NCBI GenBank assembly: GCA_945861275.1 | Contig: CAMATZ010000048.1 | Coordinates: 1-47,461, forward strand | Direction of reading: 5' to 3' | Source of the DNA: Bordetella parapertussis | GTDB lineage: Bacteria > Pseudomonadota > Gammaproteobacteria > Burkholderiales > SG8-41 | Length of the DNA: 47,461 nt | Shown: piece by piece, positions 8,936 through 17,450 of the stretch | How the letters are laid out: each line of letters opens with the position of its first letter | How positions within the stretch are numbered: position 1 is the first letter of the stretch | The notes under the pieces: model-generated | Seen by the model: the letters and a program-made list of their open reading frames with translations, nothing else | The model's database searches: none | Told to the model about the DNA's origin: nothing | Position numbers and translations under genes: made by a program

Positions 8936-9580
8936 ATGCCTCGCAATGACGATCGTGCTCGCGGCAATGAAAGGCCGCGCAATGAAACGCGCAGGCGCAA
9001 TGACGAACGCGCCCGCATCGCACATCTCGCTGCACGCATCATGGCCGAAGACGGAATCGAGGACCATGCCCTCGCCAAGAAAAAAGCCGCGCGGCAAGCG
9101 GGCGTGGCCGACTTTAGCCAACTCCCCGGCAACGACGAAATAGACCAGGCACTACGCGCCTACCGCGAGATTTATGACGCCGATAATCATCGCGCGCGGC
9201 TTACCGAGTTGCGCGAAATTGCGGTGCGCGCGATGACCGGGCTCGACGCCTTTAATCCGCATCTTACCGGCGCTGTGCTGTCTGGCATCGCCGGCAAATA
9301 CGCAGGCATTCAGTTGCAGCTTTTCACCGACGACGTTAAAGCGGTAGAGTTGTTTTTAATGGATCGGGGCGCTGACTACCAATCCGGCCAGACCAGTCTT
9401 TACAGCGGGGAAACACGCATCACGGTGCCGCTATTTACCCTCGACGACGATGGCGCCAGCATCGAAATCACCGTGCTGTCCCCGCGTGACGCGCGCCTGC
9501 CTTTAAAAACCTCGCTGGCAGGCAAAACCATTGAGCGCGCCAAGCTCGCGGCAGTGGAGGAATTGTTGTCGCAACCGTAG
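8936..9580 (+). CDS. Conserved hypothetical protein with Arg-rich N-terminus
   Basis: This 214-residue soluble protein has a charged N-terminus rich in Arg, Asn and Glu. A helical segment follows (HALAKKKAARQAG), then an alpha/beta region with LQLFTDDVKAVELFLMDRG and TVPLFTLDDDGASIEITVL. I recognise the general pattern of a conserved proteobacterial family, sometimes labelled nucleotidyltransferase-like or misnamed as a Mur ligase, but I cannot assign a reaction. The ATG at 8936, 7 bases after the PBP1A stop, keeps it in the same transcription unit. Its first 25 codons are encoded by a degenerate repeat (see the repeat at 8942). It converges on hemB with a one-base gap. Confidence 0.75.
   Translation: MPRNDDRARGNERPRNETRRRNDERARIAHLAARIMAEDGIEDHALAKKKAARQAGVADFSQLPGNDEIDQALRAYREIYDADNHRARLTELREIAVRAMTGLDAFNPHLTGAVLSGIAGKYAGIQLQLFTDDVKAVELFLMDRGADYQSGQTSLYSGETRITVPLFTLDDDGASIEITVLSPRDARLPLKTSLAGKTIERAKLAAVEELLSQP
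8942..9003 (+). repeat. Four in-frame CGCAATGA repeats at the start of the gene
   Basis: CGCAATGA or GGCAATGA occurs at 8942, 8963, 8978 and 8996, spaced 21, 15 and 18 bases, all multiples of three. The copies encode repeated Arg/Gly-Asn-Asp/Glu triplets. The core resembles GCAATGA-type dispersed repeats of betaproteobacterial genomes, but that link is inferred. Confidence 0.45.
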
Positions 9581-9581
9581 G

Positions 9582-10613
<1,032 letters not shown>

Positions 10614-10645
10614 TCAGACAAAAAAATATTTTAGGAACTCACTTG

Positions 10646-10673
10646 GGAACTCTCAGCGATTATAGGCGTCCTA
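10646..10673 (+). promoter_or_regulatory. Candidate extracytoplasmic-sigma-type promoter
   Basis: GGAACTC (10646-10652), a 15-base spacer and GTCCTA (10668-10673) resemble the sigmaE-family pattern GGAACTT/GTCTAA. A second GGAACTC lies 12 bases upstream (10634-10640). Initiation would fall near 10677-10681, exactly at the base of the first hairpin of the candidate small RNA. Confidence 0.4.
10659..10664 (-). promoter_or_regulatory. -10 box of hemB
   Basis: A perfect TATAAT on the minus strand lies 58 bases upstream of the hemB ATG. No good -35 element is visible at the usual distance, so it may need an activator. It falls inside the spacer of the opposite-strand candidate promoter. Confidence 0.4.
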
Positions 10674-10676
10674 GAA

Positions 10677-10745
10677 ACAGACGGCGTTTTTCGTCTCCCG
10701 CTTCACCTCCCTGGGCGGGCGCCTTAATCCAATTAAGGCTTTTTG
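10677..10745 (+). ncRNA. Candidate small RNA with a CCUCCC loop
   Basis: Three consecutive hairpins are seen on the plus strand, in a gap where both flanking genes run leftward. Hairpin 1 is AGACG (10679-10683) with CGTCT (10692-10696). Hairpin 2 is CCCGC (10697-10701) with GCGGG (10715-10719), and its 13-base loop contains CCTCCC (10706-10711), complementary to a Shine-Dalgarno. Hairpin 3 is GCCTTAAT (10721-10728) with ATTAAGGC (10732-10739), followed by TTTTT (10740-10744), a classic intrinsic terminator. A sigmaE-like promoter ends just before it. This is inference from structure; no known RNA family was recognised. Confidence 0.45.
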
Positions 10746-10780
10746 GCCCCCGGTTTACTCCCCTTTACCGGGGGCTTTTT
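10746..10780 (+). terminator. Second plus-strand terminator hairpin
   Basis: GCCCCCGGT (10746-10754) pairs with ACCGGGGGC (10767-10775) and is followed by TTTTT. The loop holds the antisense of the last engB codons, and the left arm ends next to the engB stop. On the minus strand the hairpin lacks a U tract, so it looks built to stop rightward transcription, presumably read-through from the candidate small RNA into engB antisense. Confidence 0.6.
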
Positions 10781-11390
10781 CTGTACGGTCGTCAGGCGTT
10801 GCAAGCCATTGCGCGAGCAAAGAATTCGCCTGCGCGACGCCCTTGTTGGCGGTGGCGGAAAAAAGCTGCACCGTGCAGTTTGCAGCGGGATAACGCAGGG
10901 TGAGCAATGCTTGCGTGTCGCGCAGCGCGGTTGCGCAAGCACTCTGCGACAGCTTGTCACTCTTGGTCAGCAGCACGTGAAGCGGGCGGCCAGTGGGCGC
11001 AAACCAACGGATCAGTTGTTCGTCCAGCGGTTTAATTCCGTGACGGGAATCTGATAATAATATTAATCCTATCAATGCCTTACGAGTTGATAGGTAAGCG
11101 CTTATTAACTCGCCCCAGTAGGCGCGCTCGGTCTTCGAAACTTTGGCAAAACCATAACCCGGCAAATCCACCCAGCGCCTGTTTTTGCCCACGCTGAAAA
11201 AATTAATAGTCTGCGTGCGTCCCGGCGTCTTGCTCACGAACGCCAGACGGTGACGATTGGCCAGTGCATTGATGGCGCTGGATTTCCCGGCGTTAGAGCG
11301 TCCGACGAACGCCACTTCGCGTCCGGTGTCGGGCAGCATCTCCTCCATCTTGTGCGCGGAAGCCAGATATTCGGCGGTGGGCGGAGTCAT
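10755..11390 (-). CDS. engB: Ribosome biogenesis GTPase EngB/YsxC
   Basis: EngB is an essential TRAFAC-class GTPase that assists large-subunit assembly. From the ATG at 11390 it has 211 residues. The G1 loop is GRSNAGKSS, the G2 region is KTPGRTQTINFF, G3 is DLPGYGFAKV, and G4 is TKSDKL. An in-frame TTG at 11444 would add 18 residues, but it lies in the divergent promoter region and the ATG fits family length better. The stop overlaps the terminator hairpin of the opposite strand. Its place between hemB and cytochrome c4 is typical of betaproteobacteria. Confidence 0.95.
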   Translation of the reverse strand: MTPPTAEYLASAHKMEEMLPDTGREVAFVGRSNAGKSSAINALANRHRLAFVSKTPGRTQTINFFSVGKNRRWVDLPGYGFAKVSKTERAYWGELISAYLSTRKALIGLILLSDSRHGIKPLDEQLIRWFAPTGRPLHVLLTKSDKLSQSACATALRDTQALLTLRYPAANCTVQLFSATANKGVAQANSLLAQWLATPDDRTEKAPGKGE

Positions 11391-11485
11391 AGGTTGTTGT
11401 AAATGCACCTGAATCTGGCGCGGTATAAGCGGCGTACTATACAATACAGAGCTACTTTACCCCGCATCTTTACTCCGGAGCACAC

Positions 11486-12118
11486 ATGAAATTCCGCCTG
11501 ATTTTGGCGACTGTCGCCGCGTTTTCTGCGTGCGCCGCGCCTGCGCAATACGTTATCAAGGGCGACGCCGCCAAAGGTCAGGAAATCGCCGGAAAAGTTT
11601 GCACCGCCTGCCACGGCCCGGATGGCAACAGCCCCTTGCCGGTCAATCCCAACATCGCCGGACAGCACCCGGAATACCTCTACAAGCAACTGAGCAACTT
11701 TAAGGCCAAGGACGGAAAACCCGCCGAGCGCAACAACCCCATTATGGCTGGAAATGTTGCCGGCCTGAGTGACGACGACATGAAAAATGTTGCTACCTAT
11801 TACGCAAGCCAAACCCCGCGCCCGCGCGCCGCGCGCGATGAGGAACTCGTCAAGCAGGGCCGGCTGATTTATCGCGGCGGCATTGCCGCCAAGAGCGTGG
11901 CCGCTTGCGCCTCGTGCCACTCACCCAACGGCGCGGGCCTGCCGGCGCAGTATCCGCGTGTAGCCGGTCAGCATGCCGAATACACCGCGGCGCAATTGAA
12001 AGCCTTCCGCTCGGGCGAGCGCAAGAATGATCCAAACGGCATGATGCGCACGGTGGCGGGAAAACTTTCGGATCGCGAGACTGCTGCGGTTTCGGAATAC
12101 ATCGCCGGGCTGCGCTAA
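11486..12118 (+). CDS. Dihaem cytochrome c4
   Basis: This is a periplasmic electron carrier, typically passing electrons from the bc1 complex to terminal oxidases. The 210-residue precursor has a signal peptide cleaved near CAAPAQ and two similar class I domains. The haem sites are CTACH (Cys39, Cys42, His43) and CASCH (Cys141, Cys144, His145). Candidate axial methionines lie in PIMAGN and in the NGMMRTVAG segment. It is divergent from engB and converges on hemL with a 2-base gap. In many relatives resB/ccsA follow this gene; here they do not. Confidence 0.95.
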   Translation: MKFRLILATVAAFSACAAPAQYVIKGDAAKGQEIAGKVCTACHGPDGNSPLPVNPNIAGQHPEYLYKQLSNFKAKDGKPAERNNPIMAGNVAGLSDDDMKNVATYYASQTPRPRAARDEELVKQGRLIYRGGIAAKSVAACASCHSPNGAGLPAQYPRVAGQHAEYTAAQLKAFRSGERKNDPNGMMRTVAGKLSDRETAAVSEYIAGLR

Positions 12119-12120
12119 GT

Positions 12121-13398
12121 TTATAGCGCAGCAAACGCCTTATCCGCTGCCGCCACGGTCTTGCTGATATCCGCCGTGGTGTGTGCAGAGGACACAAAAC
12201 CCGCTTCATAAGCCGATGGCGCGAGATATACGCCTTGCGCCAGCATGCTGTGAAAAAACTGGTTGAAGCGCTGTTTGTCGCATGCCATCACTTCCGCATA
12301 AGTCTGCGGCGGCGACGCGCGGAAATACAAGCCAAACATGCCGCCCACGTGCTGCGCGGAAAAAGCGATTTGATGTGCGGCAGCGGCTTCGCTTAGCCCC
12401 TTGCACAATGCAAAAGCGGTAGCAGAGAGTTTGTCGTAAAAGCCGGGGGTTTGCACAATGCGCAAGGTCGCAAGCCCGGCTGCCACCGCCACCGGATTGC
12501 CCGACAAGGTACCTGCCTGATACACCGGTCCCAGCGGCGCCACGCATTGCATGATATCGCGCCGGCCGCCGAACGCGCCGAGCGGCATGCCGCCACCGAT
12601 TACTTTGCCAAGCGTAGTCATGTCGGGCTTGACGCCATATAGCGCTTGCGCGCCGCCCAGCGCCACTCTGAATCCCGTCATCACTTCGTCAAAAATCAGC
12701 AGCGTGCCGTGCTGGCTGCACAACGCCCGCAGCAATTGCAGAAAACCAGGCTTGGGCGCAATCAAATTGGCGTTGCCCACCACCGGCTCGACAATCACTG
12801 CGGCGATTTCGTCGCCCTCGCGCGCGAAGGCGGCGGTGAGCGTAGCCTCATCATTAAAATCCAGCACCAGCGTGTGCGCAGCCGTTTCCGGCGGCACGCC
12901 AGCCGAAGAAGGCTGGCCGAAGGTGAGCGCGCCCGAGCCTGCTTTCACCAGCAGCGCATCGGCATGCCCATGGTAACAGCCTTCGAATTTCACAATTTTA
13001 GAACGGCCGGTGAAGCCGCGCGCCACGCGTATCGCACTCATCGTAGCCTCGGTGCCGGAACTCACCAGACGCACCATTTCCAGCGACGGCACCAGTTTGA
13101 CCAGCAAACTCGCCATTTCGAGTTCGGCTTCGGTCGGCGCGCCAAACGACAAGCCGCGTTCAGCCACTTGCTGCACGGCTTTGATCACTTCCGGATGCGC
13201 GTGACCGGCGATCAGCGGCCCCCAGGAACCCACATAATCGACATACACGTTGCCGTCGGCGTCCCAAATTTGCGCGCCGCGTCCGCGCTGGATAAAAAGC
13301 GGCGTGCCGCCTACCGAGCGAAACGCGCGCACCGGTGAATTCACCCCGCCGGGAATCAGCAGTTGTGCGTGGTTAAATAATTTTTGGCTTTGTTTCAT
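12121..13398 (-). CDS. hemL: Glutamate-1-semialdehyde 2,1-aminomutase
   Basis: HemL is a PLP enzyme that converts glutamate-1-semialdehyde to 5-aminolevulinate, the C5 route that feeds HemB. The 425-residue protein starts MKQSQKLF and shows [11 protein letters not shown], the [15 protein letters not shown] segment, [18 protein letters not shown], the catalytic-lysine motif [12 protein letters not shown] and [10 protein letters not shown]. The ATG at 13398 matches the family start. It overlaps the 3' end of thiE by 26 bases, so thiD, thiE and hemL probably form one transcript. Confidence 0.97.
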   Translation of the reverse strand: MKQSQKLFNHAQLLIPGGVNSPVRAFRSVGGTPLFIQRGRGAQIWDADGNVYVDYVGSWGPLIAGHAHPEVIKAVQQVAERGLSFGAPTEAELEMASLLVKLVPSLEMVRLVSSGTEATMSAIRVARGFTGRSKIVKFEGCYHGHADALLVKAGSGALTFGQPSSAGVPPETAAHTLVLDFNDEATLTAAFAREGDEIAAVIVEPVVGNANLIAPKPGFLQLLRALCSQHGTLLIFDEVMTGFRVALGGAQALYGVKPDMTTLGKVIGGGMPLGAFGGRRDIMQCVAPLGPVYQAGTLSGNPVAVAAGLATLRIVQTPGFYDKLSATAFALCKGLSEAAAAHQIAFSAQHVGGMFGLYFRASPPQTYAEVMACDKQRFNQFFHSMLAQGVYLAPSAYEAGFVSSAHTTADISKTVAAADKAFAAL

Positions 13399-14029
13399 GG
13401 TGAGTCTCAAACAGCGCGTTGAATTCACGGGCTGCATGCGCGATATCGGGCGCGTTGAACAGCGCTGTAATCACCGCAATGCTGTCCGCACCAGCGCTGA
13501 TAACTAATGGTGCATTGTCGTGCGTAATGCCTCCGATAGCCACCACCGGCACGCCAAATTTCCGTTTGGCCTCGGTCAGTATCGAAGGCGTCGAACGCAC
13601 CGCGCCCGACTTTACGGTAGAAACAAAAAAACTGCCAAACGCGATGTGATCCGCGCCTTCGGCAAGGGCGCGTTCAGCGTTATCCAGGCTGCGGTAACAC
13701 GAGGCCCCCAACAACTTGTGCGGTCCCAGGCGCGCGCGCGCGGCGGCGATCGAACCGTCTTCGCCGCCTAGATGCAGCCCGTGCGCGTCCACCGCCAGCG
13801 CGAGTTCGAGATCGTCATTCACAATAAACGCCGCGCCATGTGCCCGGCACAGCCCGCACAGCGCTGACGCCTGATAGCGGCGCAACGCGGCGTCGCCGGT
13901 TTTGTTGCGGTACTGCACAAGGCGCACGCCGCCTTCCAGCGCCGCACGCACGCGGCCCGCCAGCCGGGCGCTGTCGTCATCGTCCGGGGTTACCGCGTAA
14001 AGCCCGTGCAGGGCGTGCAAGGGGTTCAT
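13373..14029 (-). CDS. thiE: Thiamine-phosphate synthase
   Basis: ThiE joins HMP pyrophosphate and the thiazole phosphate to give thiamine phosphate. The 218-residue TIM-barrel protein has GLYAVTPD near the N-terminus, VRLVQYRNK, the diphosphate and Mg site [10 protein letters not shown] with [12 protein letters not shown], and the phosphate-binding FGSFF and VVAIGGIT. The ATG at 14029 overlaps the thiD stop as ATGA, which decides the start. It sits between thiD and hemL. Confidence 0.96.
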   Translation of the reverse strand: MNPLHALHGLYAVTPDDDDSARLAGRVRAALEGGVRLVQYRNKTGDAALRRYQASALCGLCRAHGAAFIVNDDLELALAVDAHGLHLGGEDGSIAAARARLGPHKLLGASCYRSLDNAERALAEGADHIAFGSFFVSTVKSGAVRSTPSILTEAKRKFGVPVVAIGGITHDNAPLVISAGADSIAVITALFNAPDIAHAAREFNALFETHHETKPKII

Positions 14030-14874
14030 GATGCCGGCTTGCCGGCTTCCGCGGCGGCATCGTGTTCTTCCTCGCGTGCCCAGAACAAACGGTCGGGAAT
14101 ATGCTGGCCCATGCCCGCGCGAAACGCGGACTTTAGCGTTTGCCAGGTGTATTCCTGTGCGTCTTTCACCGCCTCGGTCATGGGCAGGCCATTGGCGATG
14201 GTGGCGGCGATAGCGGAAGCCAGCGTGCAACCCGAGCCATGAAACTGTCCGGGCAAGCGCGGCCACGATTCACTGCTCACCACGCCGGCTTCGCCATACA
14301 AGGTGTTGACCACCTGCTGCGTGTTTTCATGGGTGCCGGTGATCAGCACGTATTCGCAGCCGCAGGCGATGATGCGTTTAGCGCATTCGATCAGGCCCGG
14401 ATCGTCCTCCTCGTCGCGGTCATCGAGCGCGAGGCGCCGTGCTTCAAGGCTGTTGGGCGTGATAATGGTGGTTTGCGGAATCAGCAGTTCGCGCATCGCG
14501 ATCAGCATGTCGTCGTTGGCGAGTTCATCGCCGCGGCCGGAAGCCAGCACCGGATCGAGGATCAACGGAATATCGGGATAATCTGACACCACTTCGGCGA
14601 TGGCAGAGATATTGTCCACGCTGCCCATGACGCCGATTTTGAACGCCGCCACCGGCATATCCGCGAGTACGCAGCGCGCCTGATCGACGATCCAGTCGGC
14701 GTCGATGGCGAATACATCTTCCACGCCCATGGTGTCCTGCACCGTGATCGCCGTCACCACCGACAGCGGATGGCAACCCATGCTGGCCAGCGTCAGTATG
14801 TCGGCCTGCATGCCGGCGCCGCCGGTGGGATCGGTGGCAGAAAAGATAAGCACAATGGGCGGGGTTTCGGACAT
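14026..14874 (-). CDS. thiD: Hydroxymethylpyrimidine/phosphomethylpyrimidine kinase
   Basis: ThiD phosphorylates HMP and HMP-P in thiamine synthesis and salvage. The 282-residue ribokinase-fold protein has FSATDPTGGAGMQADI at the N-terminus, TAITVQDTMGV, the LDPVLASGRGDEL segment and the anion-hole motif GSGCTLASAIAA near residue 215. The C-terminus carries an extra acidic/alanine tail. No TPP riboswitch consensus was found in the 109 bases upstream. Divergence from a rubredoxin gene is common for thiD in betaproteobacteria. Confidence 0.95.
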   Translation of the reverse strand: MSETPPIVLIFSATDPTGGAGMQADILTLASMGCHPLSVVTAITVQDTMGVEDVFAIDADWIVDQARCVLADMPVAAFKIGVMGSVDNISAIAEVVSDYPDIPLILDPVLASGRGDELANDDMLIAMRELLIPQTTIITPNSLEARRLALDDRDEEDDPGLIECAKRIIACGCEYVLITGTHENTQQVVNTLYGEAGVVSSESWPRLPGQFHGSGCTLASAIAATIANGLPMTEAVKDAQEYTWQTLKSAFRAGMGQHIPDRLFWAREEEHDAAAEAGKPAS

Positions 14875-14899
14875 TCTGAATTTGCAGCGGTGGCGCGTG

Positions 14900-14930
14900 T
14901 TGAGTCGGCCCGCGCCAGATCGTTTAAAAT
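14900..14930 (+). promoter_or_regulatory. Candidate promoter of rubredoxin-gloA
   Basis: TTGAGT (14900-14905) is followed after 17 bases by TTTAAA (14923-14928), with an overlapping TAAAAT at 14925-14930. It lies about 55 bases before the rubredoxin ATG, in the divergent gap with thiD. Confidence 0.4.
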
Positions 14931-14983
14931 CTGATTCTACCGCTTTTCCATCACCAACCCTCTATCCCTATCCTTCTATCCTT

Positions 14984-15169
14984 ATGACTGACCCGGCAAC
15001 ACAATATAAATCGTGGATGTGCCTCATCTGCGGATTCATCTACAGCGAAGCCGCTGGCATCCCCGACGAGGGCATCGCGCCCGGCACCCCATGGGAAGAG
15101 GTGCCGATCAACTGGACCTGTCCCGAATGCGGCGCGCGCAAGGACGATTTTGAGATGGTACAAATTTAA
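14984..15169 (+). CDS. Rubredoxin
   Basis: This small cytoplasmic electron carrier holds a single Fe(Cys)4 site. The 61-residue protein has the two knuckles CLICG (Cys13, Cys16) and CPECG (Cys46, Cys49) with the typical [16 protein letters not shown] between them. The ATG at 14984 gives the usual short N-terminus; the frame is open further upstream but that part is thiD antisense. It is followed 14 bases later by gloA. Confidence 0.95.
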   Translation: MTDPATQYKSWMCLICGFIYSEAAGIPDEGIAPGTPWEEVPINWTCPECGARKDDFEMVQI

Positions 15170-15183
15170 GCGGAGAACCGCAA

Positions 15184-15573
15184 ATGAGAATGCTGCACAC
15201 CATGATTCGCGTTGGCGACCTGCAACGCTCGATTGATTTTTACACCCAGGTGCTTGGCATGAAGCTGCTGCGCCAATCCGAATACCCGTCCGGGCGCTTC
15301 ACCAACACCTTCGTGGGTTACGACGACGAATCAAAAACGTCAGTGCTGGAGTTGACCTACAACTGGGACACCAAAGCCTACGACATGGGCAACGGTTACG
15401 GCCATGTCGCGATTGAAGTGGACGACGCTTACAAAACCTGCGCAGAAGTCAAAAAGCGTGGCGGCAAGGTCACGCGCGAACCGGGGCCGATGAAACACGG
15501 CACCACGGTGATCGCGTTTGCAGAAGATCCGGATGGCTACAAGATCGAGTTTGTGCAGCGCAAGGGCGTTTAA
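15184..15573 (+). CDS. gloA: Lactoylglutathione lyase (glyoxalase I)
   Basis: GloA isomerises the methylglyoxal-glutathione hemithioacetal to S-lactoylglutathione. The 129-residue protein has all four metal ligands of the E. coli-type enzyme at the same positions: His5, Glu56, His74 and Glu122. The length fits the nickel-type short form. A GGAGA ribosome site lies 7 bases before the ATG. It is downstream of rubredoxin and is followed by a palindromic repeat. Confidence 0.97.
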   Translation: MRMLHTMIRVGDLQRSIDFYTQVLGMKLLRQSEYPSGRFTNTFVGYDDESKTSVLELTYNWDTKAYDMGNGYGHVAIEVDDAYKTCAEVKKRGGKVTREPGPMKHGTTVIAFAEDPDGYKIEFVQRKGV

Positions 15574-15581
15574 AAACATTT

Positions 15582-15654
15582 GCCACAGATGTCACAGATA
15601 AACACAGATGAACCCGCACGAATTTAATCTGTGTTCATCTGTGAAATCTGTGGC
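15582..15654. repeat. Intergenic palindrome with 9-bp CACAGAT units
   Basis: The left arm (from 15582) has three 9-bp units ending CACAGAT. The right arm (to 15654) is its reverse complement, with mismatches mainly at the one variable base of each unit. It fills the gap between the convergent gloA and rsmA genes and ends on the rsmA stop codon, so it can serve as a bidirectional terminator. The CACAGAT unit pattern is known as a dispersed repeat in several bacteria. Confidence 0.75.
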
Positions 15655-16436
15655 TAAAAAGTTTTCTGCCGTTCTCCCACCCAATTCGCAATTCGCACAA
15701 AATCACTAACGGCCAGCGTCTCCGCCCGCGCGCCGGGGTCGACACCCAGCGCTTCATAGTCGGCGCTCTCTAAAATATTGCGCAGCGTATTGCGCAGGGT
15801 TTTGCGCCGCTGCGAGAACGTAGTCGTTACAATGCGCGCGAACAGCGCTTCGTCCTGCGCTTCAGGCTCACGCTTCGCGCGCGGCAGCATGCGCACGACT
15901 GCCGACTCTACCTTCGGTTGCGGATAAAAGGCATCGGGTCCTACATCCAGCACCTTTTCCATATCGAAACGGTACTGCAACGCAACGGACAGGCGCCCAT
16001 AGGCAGACGTGTCCGGCGCCGCGACCATGCGCTCCACCACTTCTTTTTGCAGCATCACGTGGATGTCGCGCACGCAGTCGATTTGCGTGGCGAGGTGAAA
16101 CAGCAGCGGCGTTGAAATGTTGTAGGGCAGGTTGCCAACCACACGCAGGTTTGTACTGAGCGATGTGAAATCAAATTTCAGCGCGTCGCCTTCGTGGATC
16201 ACCAGGTTGCTGTCGAGATGTTTTTCGCGCAGGGTTTTGACCAGATCGCGATCGAGTTCGATCACGTGCAATTGTTTCAGCGCGCGCGCCAGCGGGACGG
16301 TAAGCGCGCCCAGGCCGGGGCCAATTTCCACCATCACGTCATTGTGCCGGGGGCCGATGACATGCAGGATATCTTCTATAACTTCTTGTTTTTGAAGAAA
16401 ATTTTGGCCGAAACGTTTGCGCGGTTGATGGCGCAT
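15654..16436 (-). CDS. rsmA: 16S rRNA adenine dimethyltransferase RsmA/KsgA
   Basis: RsmA dimethylates A1518 and A1519 of 16S rRNA late in small-subunit assembly. The 260-residue protein has the N-terminal KRFGQNFL, the SAM motif VEIGPGLGALTVPLA, the acidic ribose-binding VIELDRD, and the catalytic NLPYNIS. The length is standard. It is preceded by pdxA with a 3-base gap, in the conserved lptD-surA-pdxA-rsmA order. Confidence 0.97.
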   Translation of the reverse strand: MRHQPRKRFGQNFLQKQEVIEDILHVIGPRHNDVMVEIGPGLGALTVPLARALKQLHVIELDRDLVKTLREKHLDSNLVIHEGDALKFDFTSLSTNLRVVGNLPYNISTPLLFHLATQIDCVRDIHVMLQKEVVERMVAAPDTSAYGRLSVALQYRFDMEKVLDVGPDAFYPQPKVESAVVRMLPRAKREPEAQDEALFARIVTTTFSQRRKTLRNTLRNILESADYEALGVDPGARAETLAVSDFVRIANWVGERQKTF

Positions 16437-16439
16437 AGA

Positions 16440-17441
16440 CTACGCGATGCGTGCCTTTGCGGCGACTGTAAGTTCAATCGCGAGTTTCACCGCCGCCAGC
16501 AAGCTGCCTGCATCCGCGGTACCGCGGCCTGCGATATCCAACGCCGTGCCGTGATCAACCGAAGTGCGGATAATCGGCAGCCCCAGGGTTATATTCACGC
16601 CCGCGCCGAAGCTGGCATATTTGAGCACCGGCAAGCCTTGGTCGTGATACATCGCCAGCACGGCGTCGTAATGCCTTAAGCGATCGGGGTTGAACAAGGT
16701 GTCGGCCGGCAAAGGGTCCGACAGATTCATCCCTTCGCCGCGCAGCGCGTGAATGACCGGCGCGATGACTTCGATTTCTTCGCGTCCGAGGTGGCCCGAT
16801 TCGCCGGCGTGCGGATTCAAGCCCGCCACCGCGATGCGCGGCGCAGCGATACCGAAATGCCGCCGCAAATCATGGTGCAGCACGCGCAGCGTTTGCGTAA
16901 GACGCTCACGCGTGATGTGCGCGGCAACGTCTTTCAGCGCCAGGTGCGTGGTGGCAAGCGCCACGCGCAGGCCGCCGCCCGCCAGCATCATCACCACATG
17001 CGGCGTGCGGGTGCGCTCGGCGAGAAACTCGGTGTGGCCTGTAAATGCAACCCCGGCGTCGTTGATCACGCCCTTATGCACCGGCGCCGTGGTCATGGCA
17101 TCGAACAGCCCTTCGCTGCAGCCGTCGCACGCCACAGCCAGGGTGCGCAGCACGTAGCGGCTGTTGGCGGCATCCAGTTTTCCGGCGATGGCGGGGGCGC
17201 TCAGCGCCACGTGCAACACACTCACGCCGCCCGTCGCATCGCTGCAGCCGCCCTGGAAATCGGGCCATGCAAAACCCGTGCGCGCGCGCAACAGCGCGCG
17301 GTCGGCGATGACCACAATACGCGCGGGCAGCACGGCGTCCCGCAATGCCGCGCAGATTTCCGGCCCGACGCCGGCTGGCTCGCCGGCAGTCACAGCTATC
17401 GTCGGCAGGCGCGGCATGCTAACGGTGGCGGGTGTATTCAC
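16440..17441 (-). CDS. pdxA: 4-hydroxythreonine-4-phosphate dehydrogenase
   Basis: PdxA oxidises 4-phosphohydroxy-L-threonine in pyridoxal phosphate synthesis. The 333-residue protein begins MNTPATVSMPRLPTIAVT. It has the family motif GEPAGVGPEI, the FTGHTEFLAERT loop, and the metal-binding histidines in AGLNPHAGESGHLGREE and AMYHDQGLPVLKY. A second start at MPRLPTIAVT is possible. The PLP made here is the cofactor of HemL and other enzymes. Confidence 0.96.
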   Translation of the reverse strand: MNTPATVSMPRLPTIAVTAGEPAGVGPEICAALRDAVLPARIVVIADRALLRARTGFAWPDFQGGCSDATGGVSVLHVALSAPAIAGKLDAANSRYVLRTLAVACDGCSEGLFDAMTTAPVHKGVINDAGVAFTGHTEFLAERTRTPHVVMMLAGGGLRVALATTHLALKDVAAHITRERLTQTLRVLHHDLRRHFGIAAPRIAVAGLNPHAGESGHLGREEIEVIAPVIHALRGEGMNLSDPLPADTLFNPDRLRHYDAVLAMYHDQGLPVLKYASFGAGVNITLGLPIIRTSVDHGTALDIAGRGTADAGSLLAAVKLAIELTVAAKARIA

Positions 17442-17450
17442 CGCTCGCCC

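Noticed and set aside
14875-14983. TPP riboswitch before thiD
   Set aside because: None of the conserved CUGAGA or ACCUGA-type core segments is present on the minus strand in this gap.
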